From positions 15,428 to 79,427 of the forward strand of contig JADGJC010000170.1 of assembly GCA_027596075.1 (NCBI GenBank): 64,000 bases of DNA. Reading direction: 5' to 3'. A program made the position numbers and the translations under genes. Below are positions 1 to 10,939 of this stretch, piece by piece. Below the pieces are notes generated by a model, which saw only the letters and a list, made by a program, of their open reading frames with translations, did no database searches and had not been told where the DNA came from. Numbering within the stretch: position 1 is the stretch's first letter; every line of letters starts with the position of its first letter. This DNA comes from Rhizophlyctis rosea (lineage: Eukaryota; Chytridiomycota; Chytridiomycetes; Rhizophlyctidales; Rhizophlyctidaceae).

Positions 1-91
1 GTCGCGCGGGCCGGCGCTGGGGCGCCGGCCCGCCGCGCCCGCGCCGCCGCCCGGCCGCCCGCCCGGCCCCCCCGCCCCCCCCCCCCCCCCC
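1..91. repeat. GC-rich low-complexity edge ending in poly-C
   Basis: The first ~91 bases are almost entirely G and C, made of CCGG/GCC-type runs, and end in an uninterrupted run of 17 C. The rest of the window has roughly balanced base composition, so the switch is abrupt. It falls in the intron that follows the last visible exon of the coiled-coil gene. It may be a genuine GC-rich intron or a scaffold-edge assembly artefact. No coding signal is visible in it. Confidence 0.8.
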
Positions 92-108
92 AACCAACTA
101 TACCATAC

Positions 109-824
109 CTTGACAATCCTAGAATGACTATCCTGCAGCGCCTTTCTTTCCCGCTCCTGCCGCGATTCAATGGCTGCCAACCTCATCTGAAAAGCTTGTC
201 GTCTTTCCCCAATCCGCAGCTTGACACTTTTGACCTTCTCCCCGGCTTCCCTCCGCTGTCGCACGCCCAGCTTTAGTGCTCTCACTATCGTTCAATAACA
301 AAGTCCATCAACTTCCAACGAAATCAGAAATCAAAGGTTGACAGACAGAAACTCACTATCACGAATCAACTTCTCCAGCATGCGCCGATCCTCCTCTTCC
401 TCCTTCAAACTAGCCGCTTCCTCCACCTGTCGCTGCTGGAGCCATTTCCGCTCCAACTCCTGCATCTGCAACAGGAAGTTCGCCTCGGCGATGTTGGCTT
501 CCCGGATGTGCGCTTCGTCAATCCGGAAATTGTTGAGACGATGCATTTTTTCAATGGCATGTTCGACGGATTCACGTTCCTGCATATGAGATAGGTGCTC
601 TGGTTCGTTACCCCTTCGTCATTTACACTCACTCCATCCGGGCCTTCGGTAATGGAGCGGGGATGTGCTTTTGTTGTGTTACCTCTTCTAAAGCGTGATG
701 CCCCTCTTACCTTCTCCAATGCCATCGCAAGAGCTTGGTCCTCCAACTTCATGAGGTCCAAATACTGACCAAGCTCCTCATCCTTCTCCGCTTGCGGCTT
801 GTTGTATCTTGCTACCTCAGTCAT
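109..824 (-). CDS. coiled-coil protein of unknown function (3' end missing)
   Basis: Three exons fit together on the minus strand: 824..711, 579..357 and 284..109. Donors are GTAAGA, GTGAGT and GTATGG, and the phases match (0, 1, 0). The last visible donor, at 108, leads into the GC-rich window edge, so the C-terminus is missing. The visible ~170 residues are highly charged (E, R, K, Q) with few helix breakers, for example LERKWLQQRQVEEAA and AAIESRQERERKAL, so a long coiled coil is likely. I chose the ATG at 824 because the chain is coiled-coil-like from there. An in-frame ATG upstream at 887 would add 21 residues. I do not recognise the family; a cytoskeletal or scaffold role is only a guess from the coiled coil. 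Confidence 0.65.
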
Positions 825-1713
825 TTTGTGTTGCTTTCCGTTTTTCAGGTGGTATGTGATGGGAATTACGTTTTTAAAATGCTTCACACTCAGCCCAACA
901 ACGAAAGGTTCGTTCTATCTAAATCTCTTCTCAAGGCTGTTTTGCGACGACGGTGAAAGATGTGGGAATGTTACGCGAACGCGTCTACTTCACACTGGTC
1001 TATTGTGGGACGAGCACCGAACTTATGACACCTCTCAAATATGTATTTCCCTGCCGTCAGTGGCGGCACTCTACACTACATGATCAGCGGAATTTGTTGA
1101 TCAATCCACAGTCCACAGGGTAGGCCACGTAATCTGCATAGTCCGACGGCTTGGTCAATGTGATCACTATCAGGGTCCTACCCATTCAGGACGCGTAAAC
1201 ATGATGAATTCGGGGTCTCAGAGGCAGCAGGGAAGTCTGGACCTGTTTATATTTGAGGATACGTGAACCTCTCAGAAGGGATCGTGGGGTCCGTGGGATG
1301 TAGTGGGAGTCTGTGGGACTGATCCAGCCGCTAGGGATTTCGGAGGTAGGGCTCCTGAGGGGCTGATGGCATGCCCCTGAACTACTGTTCGTCCTGGGAG
1401 ACTAGTTCGTGGTTCGCGGTTTAGAGGTGGGATGGACGGCACATCCCCCCCCCTCTCCGAATCGCCAACCCACGGATGTGGTGCCTTGCGAAAAATTTTG
1501 TTCTCCTCTTTCAAATCTTTGAGATTAGCGCTCATCGAGGTCGACAGAGTAACTACTCCATGAAACAATTTGGAATTTTCAGCGCGACTGAAATCTGGTT
1601 CGATACTTCTTTACGTCAGCATTTTGACCATTACAACTACATACAGAAGCGTGTTCACCCTCACAACTACATACAGAAACGAGCTACATATCAATACCGC
1701 CTATGATTGTGTC
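825..1713. other. intergenic, promoter of the coiled-coil gene
   Basis: No convincing gene. It contains the upstream region of the minus-strand coiled-coil gene and the 3' flank of the NmrA gene. A perfect 16-base direct repeat (acaactacatacagaa) occurs twice, 30 bases apart, at about 1633 and 1663. Confidence 0.5.
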
Positions 1714-2845
1714 TTAATGACTCCCCAAAACCTCCCTCACAACGTCCTCAAGCGATCTCTGAGGCACATCCTTGAACAACTGACTCTCCTTCTCCTTATC
1801 CTCAACCTCTTTCCCACCAACCAAATAAAGTGCCTTCGGCCGCCTGCTAAAGTCACTCCGCCCCTCATACCACAAACGTGACAGTGTATACAACGTAGCC
1901 TTAGGATCCTTCTCCTCCCACCTCTTCTTCTCCTCCCTCCTATGCTCATCCAAATCCACATACGTAGTCTTCAACTTCCTCCCAACAACCTTCTCCACAG
2001 CAACTTGCAGCTCCGCCGGAGTGGCGGTGAAGCTGCTGACTCTCAAAGTGGCATTCTCACTTGCAGAGGGTGTGAGGACACTTGATAGGGTGTAACGGGC
2101 CGTATCGGAGTAGGTTGTTCCGGAGATCTTCTGTTGTTTGGATGGGTCAGAGGGACCAATGATACAGTATGTTTCACCATCAGGGAGAAGACCAGCTAAT
2201 CCGCGGAGGGCAAAGAAGGTGTCGGCAAAGGGTCCGGTGACGATGTAGGTGAATGTGATTTTGCCTTGGGATGCAAGGGATTCGATGTGTGCACGGACTT
2301 TTAGTTTCTGTTGGTGTGGGATTTCATGGGGAGATGTTTCAGGGTCATAGCGGATGTCCGTTCCTGAGGAGACGAAGATGTCAGCATGTTCTACATGCCA
2401 GATCATGCACACAATGATTGAAATTATGATGACATACCATACTCAGAAGTGTAAAATCTAATCGGCGAAGGCAAACTAGCAGCCACATCAATCAAGCCCA
2501 CTTGCAAATGCAGCACATTCCTTCCCAATGCCGAAATAATCGTGTCGAAACCTTCAAAGTGCTTTTTCAAGGAATGTGGGTCCGAAATGTCGCCCACGAT
2601 GACTTCCACACCATCAGCTTGCAAGTCTTTGATGAGTTCCGCCTTGGACTCGAAAGTAGACTGGGACGTGACAATGGCAAGACGCTTGAACGAGTTGATC
2701 GACGCCTTCAACGCTGCGAGGATGTGCGTGCCAATAGTGCCGGTCGCGCCAATGATCAGGCTGTCAAAAAGGATATGGAGTCAGCACAGAGATCTTCCAA
2801 CAGTCAGATTCCGCCTACCAACATTTTTTCGAGTTTTCGCGACAT
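1714..2845 (-). CDS. NmrA-like NAD(P)-binding reductase
   Basis: Three exons (2845..2823, 2760..2438, 2390..1714) encode about 340 residues. The N-terminus has a Rossmann motif, LIIGATGTIGTHI, right after the first intron. This is the GxxGxxG dinucleotide site of the NmrA / isoflavone-reductase-like atypical SDR family. It continues with a DISDP segment, then FDTIISALGR, and a SEY-type motif after the second intron. Members are usually NAD(P)-dependent reductases or redox sensors; the substrate cannot be told from sequence. The first donor is GTTGGT, weak but the only one that keeps the Rossmann motif in frame. The second intron is short (47 bases). Cytosolic location is likely, since no targeting signal is visible. 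Confidence 0.85.
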
Positions 2846-3365
2846 TTTGAGTTTCGGGCTGCAATCTATCTCAGTACGCGGTGAGGTTTACACCGGCGCG
2901 TGCATGCCGGGGACGGCTGGTGCGATTTATATCCTCCGTCGAAAACCGGGTGGACTTTCGCCATGGACGTTTCGGATGTTGCGATTTCCTCATTGGGCGC
3001 GTCAGATGACGTAAGCTCTTCAAAGGAGCAAACAGCATTGCGATTGCATCAATGAAGTTCATTGCAACCATCGCACTGTCATGGCCCATCCACTCAGATG
3101 GCAGTTCATCTCAAAAAGCCAATACCATATTGCTCGCATCGGCTGAATAATTGATGACAAAAGAACATGACACCAGCCAAAGCAACTCTATATATGAGGA
3201 TCGCAGATCCCCCAGATGAAATACTATTACGAGTGAAAGAAGACGAAACCCTATCTAATGTGATATCTCTTACTACCCAAAGAGATGAAACTACCTCATC
3301 TACGCCTACTCAACCAACCCTACTCTGCACATTTCCAAAAATCGTCCCCACCACAAATCCCCACC
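2846..3365. other. intergenic
   Basis: Upstream region of the NmrA-like gene and downstream flank of the PDH-E2 gene. I see no coding exon, RNA gene or repeat. Confidence 0.5.
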
Positions 3366-5549
3366 TTACAACAACATAGTCAAGGGGTTCTCCAAGTATC
3401 CCTTGAACCGTTGGAGCCATTGGGCACCAACCGCACCATCAACAACACGGTGGTCGTTGCTCAAAGTGACGTTCATGACCTTAGCAACAGAGAAGCCCTT
3501 CTCGCTGGATTCGTCGAGAACCAACTTGTCCTGGGTGCCGCCGACGGCCAAGATGGAGGCGTGTGGGGGGTTGATGATGGCGGTGAAGTGTTGGATGCCG
3601 TACATGCCGAGGTTGGAGATGGTGAAGGAGCCGCCCTGTGATTGTAAACAAAATATGTTTAGTCACCTTGCACATGCTCCTGAACACATCAGATTATGAA
3701 TATCCACCTGGTATTCGTGGGGTTGGAGCTTGCCAGCGCGTGCCTTTTCAGCGAGCTCCTTGACCTTGTTGGAGATGGCGGACAAACCCTTTCCTTCGGC
3801 TTGGGGAATAATGGGGGTGATCAAACCACCCTCTGTTAAAGGCGTCATGCGTTAGTTTCCAGTTCGGTATGATGATCGTGAAATATGAACTTTACCAGTA
3901 GCGACGGCAACAGCGATGTCAGCGGTGTTGTATCTGGAGCAAAGAAAGTGCCAATCAGTACAAAGCAATCATACAGATGATATGGTCAATGTGTGACATA
4001 CTGGCGGATGAAGGTATCTTGCCAAGAGCTGTTGACTTGGGGAACATCCTTCAATGCAAGACTGGCGGCCTTAACGACGAAGTCGTTGACGGAAAGCTTG
4101 TATTTGCCGTTTGCCTGGGCGTTGAGAACTTCGCGGAGCCTGTGAAACGAATTGTGAGCATGACTCTTCAACCACATCAAGTCTATCTCGGTCTCACTTG
4201 AGAGTCTTCTCAACATTGATCTCAACAGTTTGGTAGAAGTGAGGAATGGTAACCTTAGATTCGAGGAGACGGGATCCAATGACCTATTTTGCCAGCCATC
4301 AGTTACCATCCCTACGGTTGCTTCCAATGCACGAAGATACAACCTTGCGGACGTTGGTCAACTGGATGTCAGTGTATGAGGCGCCAGCGGCAGCAGCGGC
4401 AGGAGCACCAGCAGCAGGCTTCTTAGCAGAGGCTATTATAGCGACAACGATGAGAATATTGACTCCGTCGTTCCATTAATATCTAACTTACGCTTGTAGC
4501 TCTCAACGTCAGACTTCAGGATCCTTCCGTTGGGACCAGTGCCAGTGACACCCTCGATGTCGATACCCTTCTCAATGGCAAGCGCACGCGCCGCAGGGCT
4601 GGCGAAGACGCGGTCTCCCTCAGAAGACTTAGCAGCAGGAGCAGGGGCGGCCTTTGCGGGAGCAGCCTCCTTGGGAGCGGCCTCCTTCTTAGGGGCGGGC
4701 TCCTCAGATTTGGCCTCAGCCGGAGCGGGAGCAGCACCACCCTCCTCCGGTTTGAAATCCGCGAACTTCTCCACGTCACCCTTCTCCTCAACCAAGATAC
4801 CAACCGGCTATGAGTTCAGAAAAAAATGAATAATGGTCAAAATGTGAATGTCGAAGCGCGTTCTGACAAAATTTTGACAGATATTCTACCTTTCCAACGG
4901 GCACGTTCTCAGTTCCCTCCTGAATGAAGATCTTAGCCAAGAAACCCTCATCTTGGCATTCGAAGTCCATGGTGGCCTTGTCCGTCTCCACAACAGCCAA
5001 CACATCACCAGGCTGAATCTCGTCTCCAACCGCCTTTTTCCATGCAACCAAATTTCCTGTGATGTATTGTTTAGCAATACTGCATATGGACCTTACACGT
5101 CATTTTTCATTCACCTTGCGTCATAGTGGGAGAAAGAGCAGGCATGTCTAGGATTTTGTGGGAAGGGTCTGTGCCGTGACAACATAATCACCAAGTCAAT
5201 GCCCGCGCTATTGTTCGTGCGATAGAGAAGTGAAAACTTACAGTCGGATGCATATCGGCGAGAGTGGCTGATGAGGCTGCGGTTAGCCAAGGTGTTAGGA
5301 GTGGCGCGTGGTGATCGGGAGCTGTTTGTTTGACCGAACACGTTAGAGTCGTTGTAGGGAAAGGGAGTATCGCGACCCCGTTGAGCGCTGTGATGAAAGC
5401 ACACACCTGATGGTGTGAAGGCTTTGTCGCGAGCTAGCGACGACAACAGCAGCACCAGCACGAGCACGGAGGGCAGAGCCGACTGTGCATCGTGTTCTAA
5501 GGAGGCGAGCGGGCACGGAACGCAAAGCGTTGACCTGGACTGCGGACAT
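3366..5549 (-). CDS. LAT1: dihydrolipoamide acetyltransferase, pyruvate dehydrogenase E2
   Basis: Eleven exons (5549..5407, 5321..5242, 5168..5115, 5056..4890, 4807..4492, 4432..4344, 4283..4198, 4139..4002, 3933..3896, 3832..3708, 3635..3366) encode 501 residues. Domain order is typical of fungal E2. There is an Arg/Ser-rich mitochondrial presequence, and a single lipoyl domain starting at [11 protein letters not shown] with the lipoylated lysine in [10 protein letters not shown]. An Ala/Pro/Lys/Glu linker follows, then an E1/E3-binding domain (ASPAARALA...GTGPNGRI), a second Ala/Pro linker, and the catalytic core. The core ends with the active-site motif [11 protein letters not shown]. The enzyme moves the acetyl group from E1 to CoA inside the mitochondrial matrix and forms the core of the complex. 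The 2-oxoglutarate dehydrogenase E2 is excluded by the binding domain and the lipoyl context. Introns are 57-85 bases, a useful size standard for this genome. Confidence 0.96.
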
Positions 5550-7456
5550 TGTTGGAGGTGGGAGGGAAGGTAGAGGTATGCGGCGGCTGAGATGACGGGG
5601 ATAAGAAGCGTGAGATCGTTGTTTGAGCCCACACTTGCAACTTTGCACCACCGGGAAAATCCGCTACGGAATATTCATTGGTGCTATTTTTGATGATATG
5701 ATGGACGCTGAGTCACACCAACGGCCACACCCACCACAATCGCGAAGCCACACCATCGATGGTAACACAAACTAGAGATCCTGCCTTTTATCCTGGCCTC
5801 AAGGGACGAACCCTCGCGTTTTGCAACTTTCGCACCTTCTGCTACACGATGGATTTCGTCTACCTAGTTGACTGCCCCATCACCCAAACCAATCAACCTA
5901 ATCAAGAGGGCACAACCGTGATGAGGGTCAGTGTTCAGTCTTCAATGACCGAGCGATTCTCCGTGAGTCCCTTCAGGCATATTAGGCATCCAAAAATAAC
6001 ACAATGAGCTACAAGGTGCTCGGTTCGTCGTGTGCACTCACTAATGTTGGCAAGCTTGACTGAGGCCATGCCGTGCATGCAAGCGGTAGCCGCAGTCAGG
6101 AAGACAATTACACTGCATATTTGGTCATTGGACTTCATCACAACATCACCCGTCCAAATCGATCAGCCATTAGTGATCTCCCAAAAGGCCATCTCGTGAC
6201 TGGGAATGGTGTGATCATGGAAAGAGCGGCACCCACCCACAGTTCAACTTCCTCCATCCGGCGCAAGTACAGACGACGTATTGGATGACTTGTCAGAACC
6301 ATTGCAAGAAGGACTACACCTCACGTTGAGGAGATGGAAAGCCACGGAGGCGAAGGATCTGCTATCTGGGAATGCGTAACGCGCATGTCGTTCATGATGA
6401 ATGGGAAAGCCGCGAGGAAGAGCAGGACGATGAAGTGCAGGGGGGTGGACGGATGGTGATGGAAGGGGCAGTCAAACAAATGTCGGTTGAGGAAGAGAAT
6501 ACGTGGTCAGGAGTGTGTACAGAGCGCAAAATTGGGGGTTGCTTCACCACTGCGCATCCACCCAGGTTCTGTCCTATCATAGGCGAATCCTGGGGATCCG
6601 TGGTGCATCCGTATAGAGACGGCATTATGCCCCCATCTCTTCATGATCTTACGAAGACGATGTCAAGCATCGCAACAGGCGTATGTCCTGCATGAGTCAA
6701 CGCACAGGCACCTCAAGCTTCAAGACATCGATACGCCATATTCCCAAGTAATATCATCAACATGAAGACACTCGGAGGCCAGCATGGCCAGTTGTGATCA
6801 CGGACGCATTGAAGATACTTCATAAACCGGGACAGACACACTGGCTCATCGATATTGTTCCAACTTACATGAACATCGCAAAGGTTCTCATAATGAGTTT
6901 CTGAGAACTTACGTTCGAGATGCTGACAAATTGACAATGCTGAAAGGGGCGGGGTTTGTGTGAGTTGGCTCGCGGACCTTTTGAGCTCCGTCCGTGACAC
7001 CGTGTCTGAGCCACTGTTACCCACAGTGTGACATTGACCAGCCAAAATGGCAACTCGCAAGCCCCTTGTGAAACCATGCCGGCCACCGCCAAAAACTTCT
7101 GGATGGTCTCCGGGGGGCCCAGCTTGCATGACTGAGTCTCTCTGTGGGTCGAGATGTGTTGTCCAGAATCTGGAACGTTTGCTTGCAGCTTTTCACATGA
7201 TGACCACAAAAGCCCATCTGTGTTGTTGCCACCAGCCTCTCTGAATACAACCCAGCGAGAGTCACAAGAAGGTCCATCAACGAGATTTTTCATGTTCCCA
7301 CGCTTTGTTTATTTTACATCAAGCGTCAAGCAAACAAACCTGTTACCTTTCGTGCTCTTTATGTACATGTAGATCCGACCCAATTGAGGGACATTCTGTT
7401 TATTTACCACGAACGTCAAACTTGTTTATCATTCGTCCTCCCGCTATACCTTCATT
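5550..7456. other. long stretch without a clear gene
   Basis: It holds the PDH-E2 promoter and the upstream region of the SH3 membrane-protein gene. Between about 6510 and 5940 on the minus strand are short hydrophobic reading-frame blocks that look coding-like but would need 33-37-base introns, shorter than any other intron here (see findings). The remainder shows nothing I can support. Confidence 0.4.
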
Positions 7457-9037
7457 ATGACGACCCAACAATCACCTCCGTAAGTTTTTGGTCGTCACTC
7501 TGCTGAAACGTGCTATGAAAACTAACTGCCTTCATCAGGTGGGCTCTGGGCGACCTTTCCACCCGTTGTTTCACTGCACGTGAGTAGAAGAGTTGATACA
7601 AAGTTTTGTGAAGAGAACATATGGGAACGTCAGCAAGACCCTGTCATCAACTCACTTCTCTTCAAAAACAGCGACCAATTCATCACAAGCCGGCCTTCCT
7701 ATCGACGTACCAGGCATCGCAGTGCGGTTTTCCGGCTTGCCTACTACGCTCTATGCCGGCGTTCCCGTGTCTGGCACGTTGTACGTGCACCTGGACCCAA
7801 CATTCCAAACAACCGCCTCCAACAACGGTGGAATTATGTCTCCAGCACCGAACAGCACGCAATTCGACCAGCTATGTAATCAGAGACAACCATTGAATGG
7901 AACCGTTTTCTGTCCCGATAATGGACCAAACGAGCAGAACTGGTAACGCTACCGGTGCAATTGTATTTTGAAATGGCTTGAGCTGAGTGAGCTGACAATG
8001 GGATTCCCATAGCTGCATTCCGCATGCCAACTTCCATGCATGTCGTCAAGACCAGGATAGCGACTGCCAACCTTGGGCGAACGGGGGCGGTAACCAGCTC
8101 ATCTACACGTCAAGTCCTGCAAAGCCCATCGCGGGCGGTGATGTGCCGTTGAACATCACAAGCTGGTCTCTCCCTACGGCTGGCACATGGATCTTCCTTG
8201 CTCATGTCAAGATGCTGGGAATTCAGGTTGGTCATAAAGAGTTTGCGCATGCCTATCTCCAATGATGACTGACCAGAACATCCGAAATTCAGTGCGCCTC
8301 GGGAACCATCCTCCAAGTCCTCGCCTCCCCCTCCCCTTCTCCTTCTCCCTCACCTTCCCCAACTGCCGTAGCAGCATCCAACTCGTCCTCCACCCTCTCA
8401 ATCCCCATCTGGGCCCTCGCAGTCATCATTGTGGGCCTCCTCCTCGCCGCCGTGGGCATTGCAGCCATCGTCGTCCTCCGCAAACGCAACAAGAAGAAAG
8501 CATCCAAAGGCAGCACCCCACCTCTCGCAGAAGAACTTATGCTCCAACCACCGACCTACCCAGGCTTCAACCGCGATTCGTCCATCTCGCACCCTTACTC
8601 GGACAACCGGTGGTCGTTGCTCAGCGGTGGAGCGGCCTCCCATTTGAGCTCCAACGCGCCTCTCATGGGACCGCCTGCATCGCCAGTTCCGCCTGCCTCT
8701 TCCGTCGTTTCTGGACAGACGCGTGTGGATGACGGCGGGATCGTGCCCGGTGTGTACATCGGACACATCGATTTCATGCCGCAGAACGCGGACGAGGTTG
8801 CAGTGAGGATTGGTGAGGCCGTGCAAATTTCCGGACCCGCTTCGGATGCTGGGTGGGCTGTTGGTAAGTGAATCTTATTTGGCAGTGTGCCATTCTCTTG
8901 GCGGCAGTTCGTTCTTTTGGACATGGTTTTCTGAACGGTCAACCATTATAGGTGAGAACCTTGCCACGAAACAGCATGGAATGATTCCCATCGCAGTCAT
9001 TCGTCCCGTGTCGACTCTCGTGAACAACAACGCCTAA
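7457..9037 (+). CDS. single-pass membrane protein with cytoplasmic SH3 domain
   Basis: Six exons (7457..7479, 7539..7579, 7672..7942, 8013..8226, 8293..8863, 8952..9037) encode about 401 residues. The first ~220 residues form an extracellular-type domain with several cysteines and N-x-S/T sites. A Ser/Pro repeat linker follows, then a clear membrane helix (IWALAVIIVGLLLAAVGIAA) and a KRNKKK stop-transfer sequence. The cytoplasmic tail ends in an SH3 domain: GHIDFMPQNADEVAVRIGE, then DAGWAVGENLATKQHGMIP. This architecture resembles fungal plasma-membrane sensors and fusion proteins that recruit signalling partners through SH3, though I cannot name an orthologue. The predicted N-terminus (MTTQQSPPWALGDL) lacks an obvious signal peptide, so the true start may lie further upstream. 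Confidence 0.75.
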
Positions 9038-10101
9038 CAACGCCTCTTAGTCTGCTGCCTCTGGCAGTCACATCTTACTTCCACAGCCTCAATGGCTTTT
9101 CCTTTATGTAGTATGTACGTTATTAGTTAATGCACAAATAAATCAGTATTCCTAGTTTACGGCCCCATATCATGATTTGTTGACAATTGTCCAATCGAAT
9201 TTACGAGAAGGACGGACTTCAATGCCATATTTTTGAAGCATACACCGCACCCCCGGGAAACTATACTTGAGGAGTGGCACCTTGCAATTCATCATTCTAA
9301 CTTCGGGCAAACAGGTTCGGTTCACACACACAACCAGGAGCAAGCAGAAACAAAGTCACAATAATAAGGCTCTTGGCGGGACTCGAACCAGCATTTCTTC
9401 CCTTGCCTTTCTTCATCAAAGGACAACCAGGGACGCAGGCTAGAAGCAGTCCACCTTCATGAAGGGATGTCCCTCCTCCTTTGAACCAGAGTCAGCCAGC
9501 CGGTCCACCAACAGGCCACCACAAACGTGGCTGGTGTCAACAGGTTCCTCTCGGATCCCCAGTGGTACAATGATACTCGGCCCAACCGACAGTCATGAAG
9601 GATAGAAAGCACCTGGCCGGCTCCATAGGGTGGAGTGGTACGAAGACTCGCATTTTTGACGACCACGAATGGTCGAGCGGGTCTTCACCGGTATCCGGTG
9701 TCCCGTGGGCGTGTGATTGTGAGGAAGTGTGTTACCAGTTACACTACTAAGAGCTTGGTATGTTTAACGAAATGTAGATCGTGAAGATCATGTGTGTTTC
9801 AAAATGGGGAAGGAGAATGAGGGCGAATGTAGATTGTGTTGAAGGAAAGAGCGAGAGCAAAACCGAACTTCGACATTTTATCACTTTCGTGGGGTGCTTA
9901 CAAATCACACCCACACAAGCCTCCATTCGGCTGCATGCGCCCTCCGGTCAACAAACATTTCGGCCCCACGCAGTGCTCAGCCAACACCCTTCGCAACCAA
10001 AAACCATACCCATGAAACTCATCGTTTTCACCTTGATCCTCATCTCCATCTCAACAGTCCTCACACACCGTGTAACTTCACCCTTCCAACCAGAAGCCAC
10101 A
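9038..10101. other. intergenic, NDP-kinase promoter region
   Basis: No gene that I can support. A T-arm-like tRNA fragment at about 9373-9400 has no matching acceptor arm. An in-frame upstream ATG at 10012 precedes the NDP-kinase start and encodes a hydrophobic leader (see findings). Confidence 0.45.
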
Positions 10102-10812
10102 ATGAGCCGCGAGCGTACTTACATCATGGTTGGTAAACCTAGTGGTTCCTGTAAATAAGCGCGGTATCTAATACTGGTTGCAATGCAGGTCAAGCCCGAT
10201 GGCGTAGAGAGGGGTCTCGTTGGCGAGATCATCAAGCGCTTCGAGGCTAAGGGCTACAAGCTCCAAGGTCTCCAGGCTCTTCAGCCCTCCAAGCAGTTGT
10301 TGGAGCAACACTACGGTGACTTGAAGGACAAGCCTTTCTTCCCCAAGGTATGTCGCGTAAAGATCACGTTGGTTGCTTTCGGCCACTTCCTCCGAGTAGC
10401 GTGACTATCTTGCTAAGTTCCGAGGTTCAACGAGGCTCTCACCTCGGAGGTCAAACACCTTGCTAACCTGTTTTTGGCCAATGGCAGCTCATCAACTACA
10501 TGCTCTCTGGCCCCGTTGTCGGTATGGTCTGGGAAGGCAAGGACGTCGTCCGTGTCGGCCGTGTGATGCTCGGTGCTACCAACCCCCTTGCCTCTGCCCC
10601 CGGCACCATCCGTGGTGACTTTGCCATTGATGTTGGAAAGAACATCTGCCACGGATCTGACTCTGTTGAGTCCGCTGAAAAGGAGATCGCTTTGGTATGT
10701 TCCGCTCGAAGCGCCGCAAATTTCGACAGAAACGCTGACGTCCAGATCTCAGTGGTTCCCCAACGGTACTCTCCAATACGAGCGTTCCGTCGACAAGCTT
10801 ATCTACGAATAG
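10102..10812 (+). CDS. YNK1: nucleoside diphosphate kinase
   Basis: Four exons (10102..10128, 10189..10347, 10488..10694, 10753..10812) give 150 residues, the normal eukaryotic NDP-kinase length. The conserved [15 protein letters not shown] segment follows exon 1. The active-site histidine lies in [16 protein letters not shown], and the C-terminus is LIYE. The enzyme transfers the gamma phosphate from ATP to other nucleoside diphosphates through a phosphohistidine. I chose the ATG at 10102 because [14 protein letters not shown] matches cytosolic family members and its context (cacaATGa) is good. An in-frame ATG 90 bases upstream would add a hydrophobic signal-like stretch. The 3' end is convergent with the EEP gene, 127 bases apart. 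Confidence 0.96.
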
Positions 10813-10939
10813 ATCTTGGCGGACAATCATGGTGTTATATAAGCATTGTGAATAGTATTGATACAGAGTCTGGTCCGTTACATCGCGTCTTATTATTATC
10901 TAATGGTTTCAAAGCGCTGGATATAGTTACAAAAACTGT

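Noticed and set aside
6372..7293. Several open frames of 70-140 codons on both strands
   Set aside because: Composition is random-looking, they overlap each other, and none has a family motif or a plausible splice partner.
9370..9480. tRNA-like T-arm (ctggttcgagtcccgcc on the minus strand)
   Set aside because: No complementary 5' acceptor arm or anticodon arm is found within 150 bases, and the T-stem has a mismatch.
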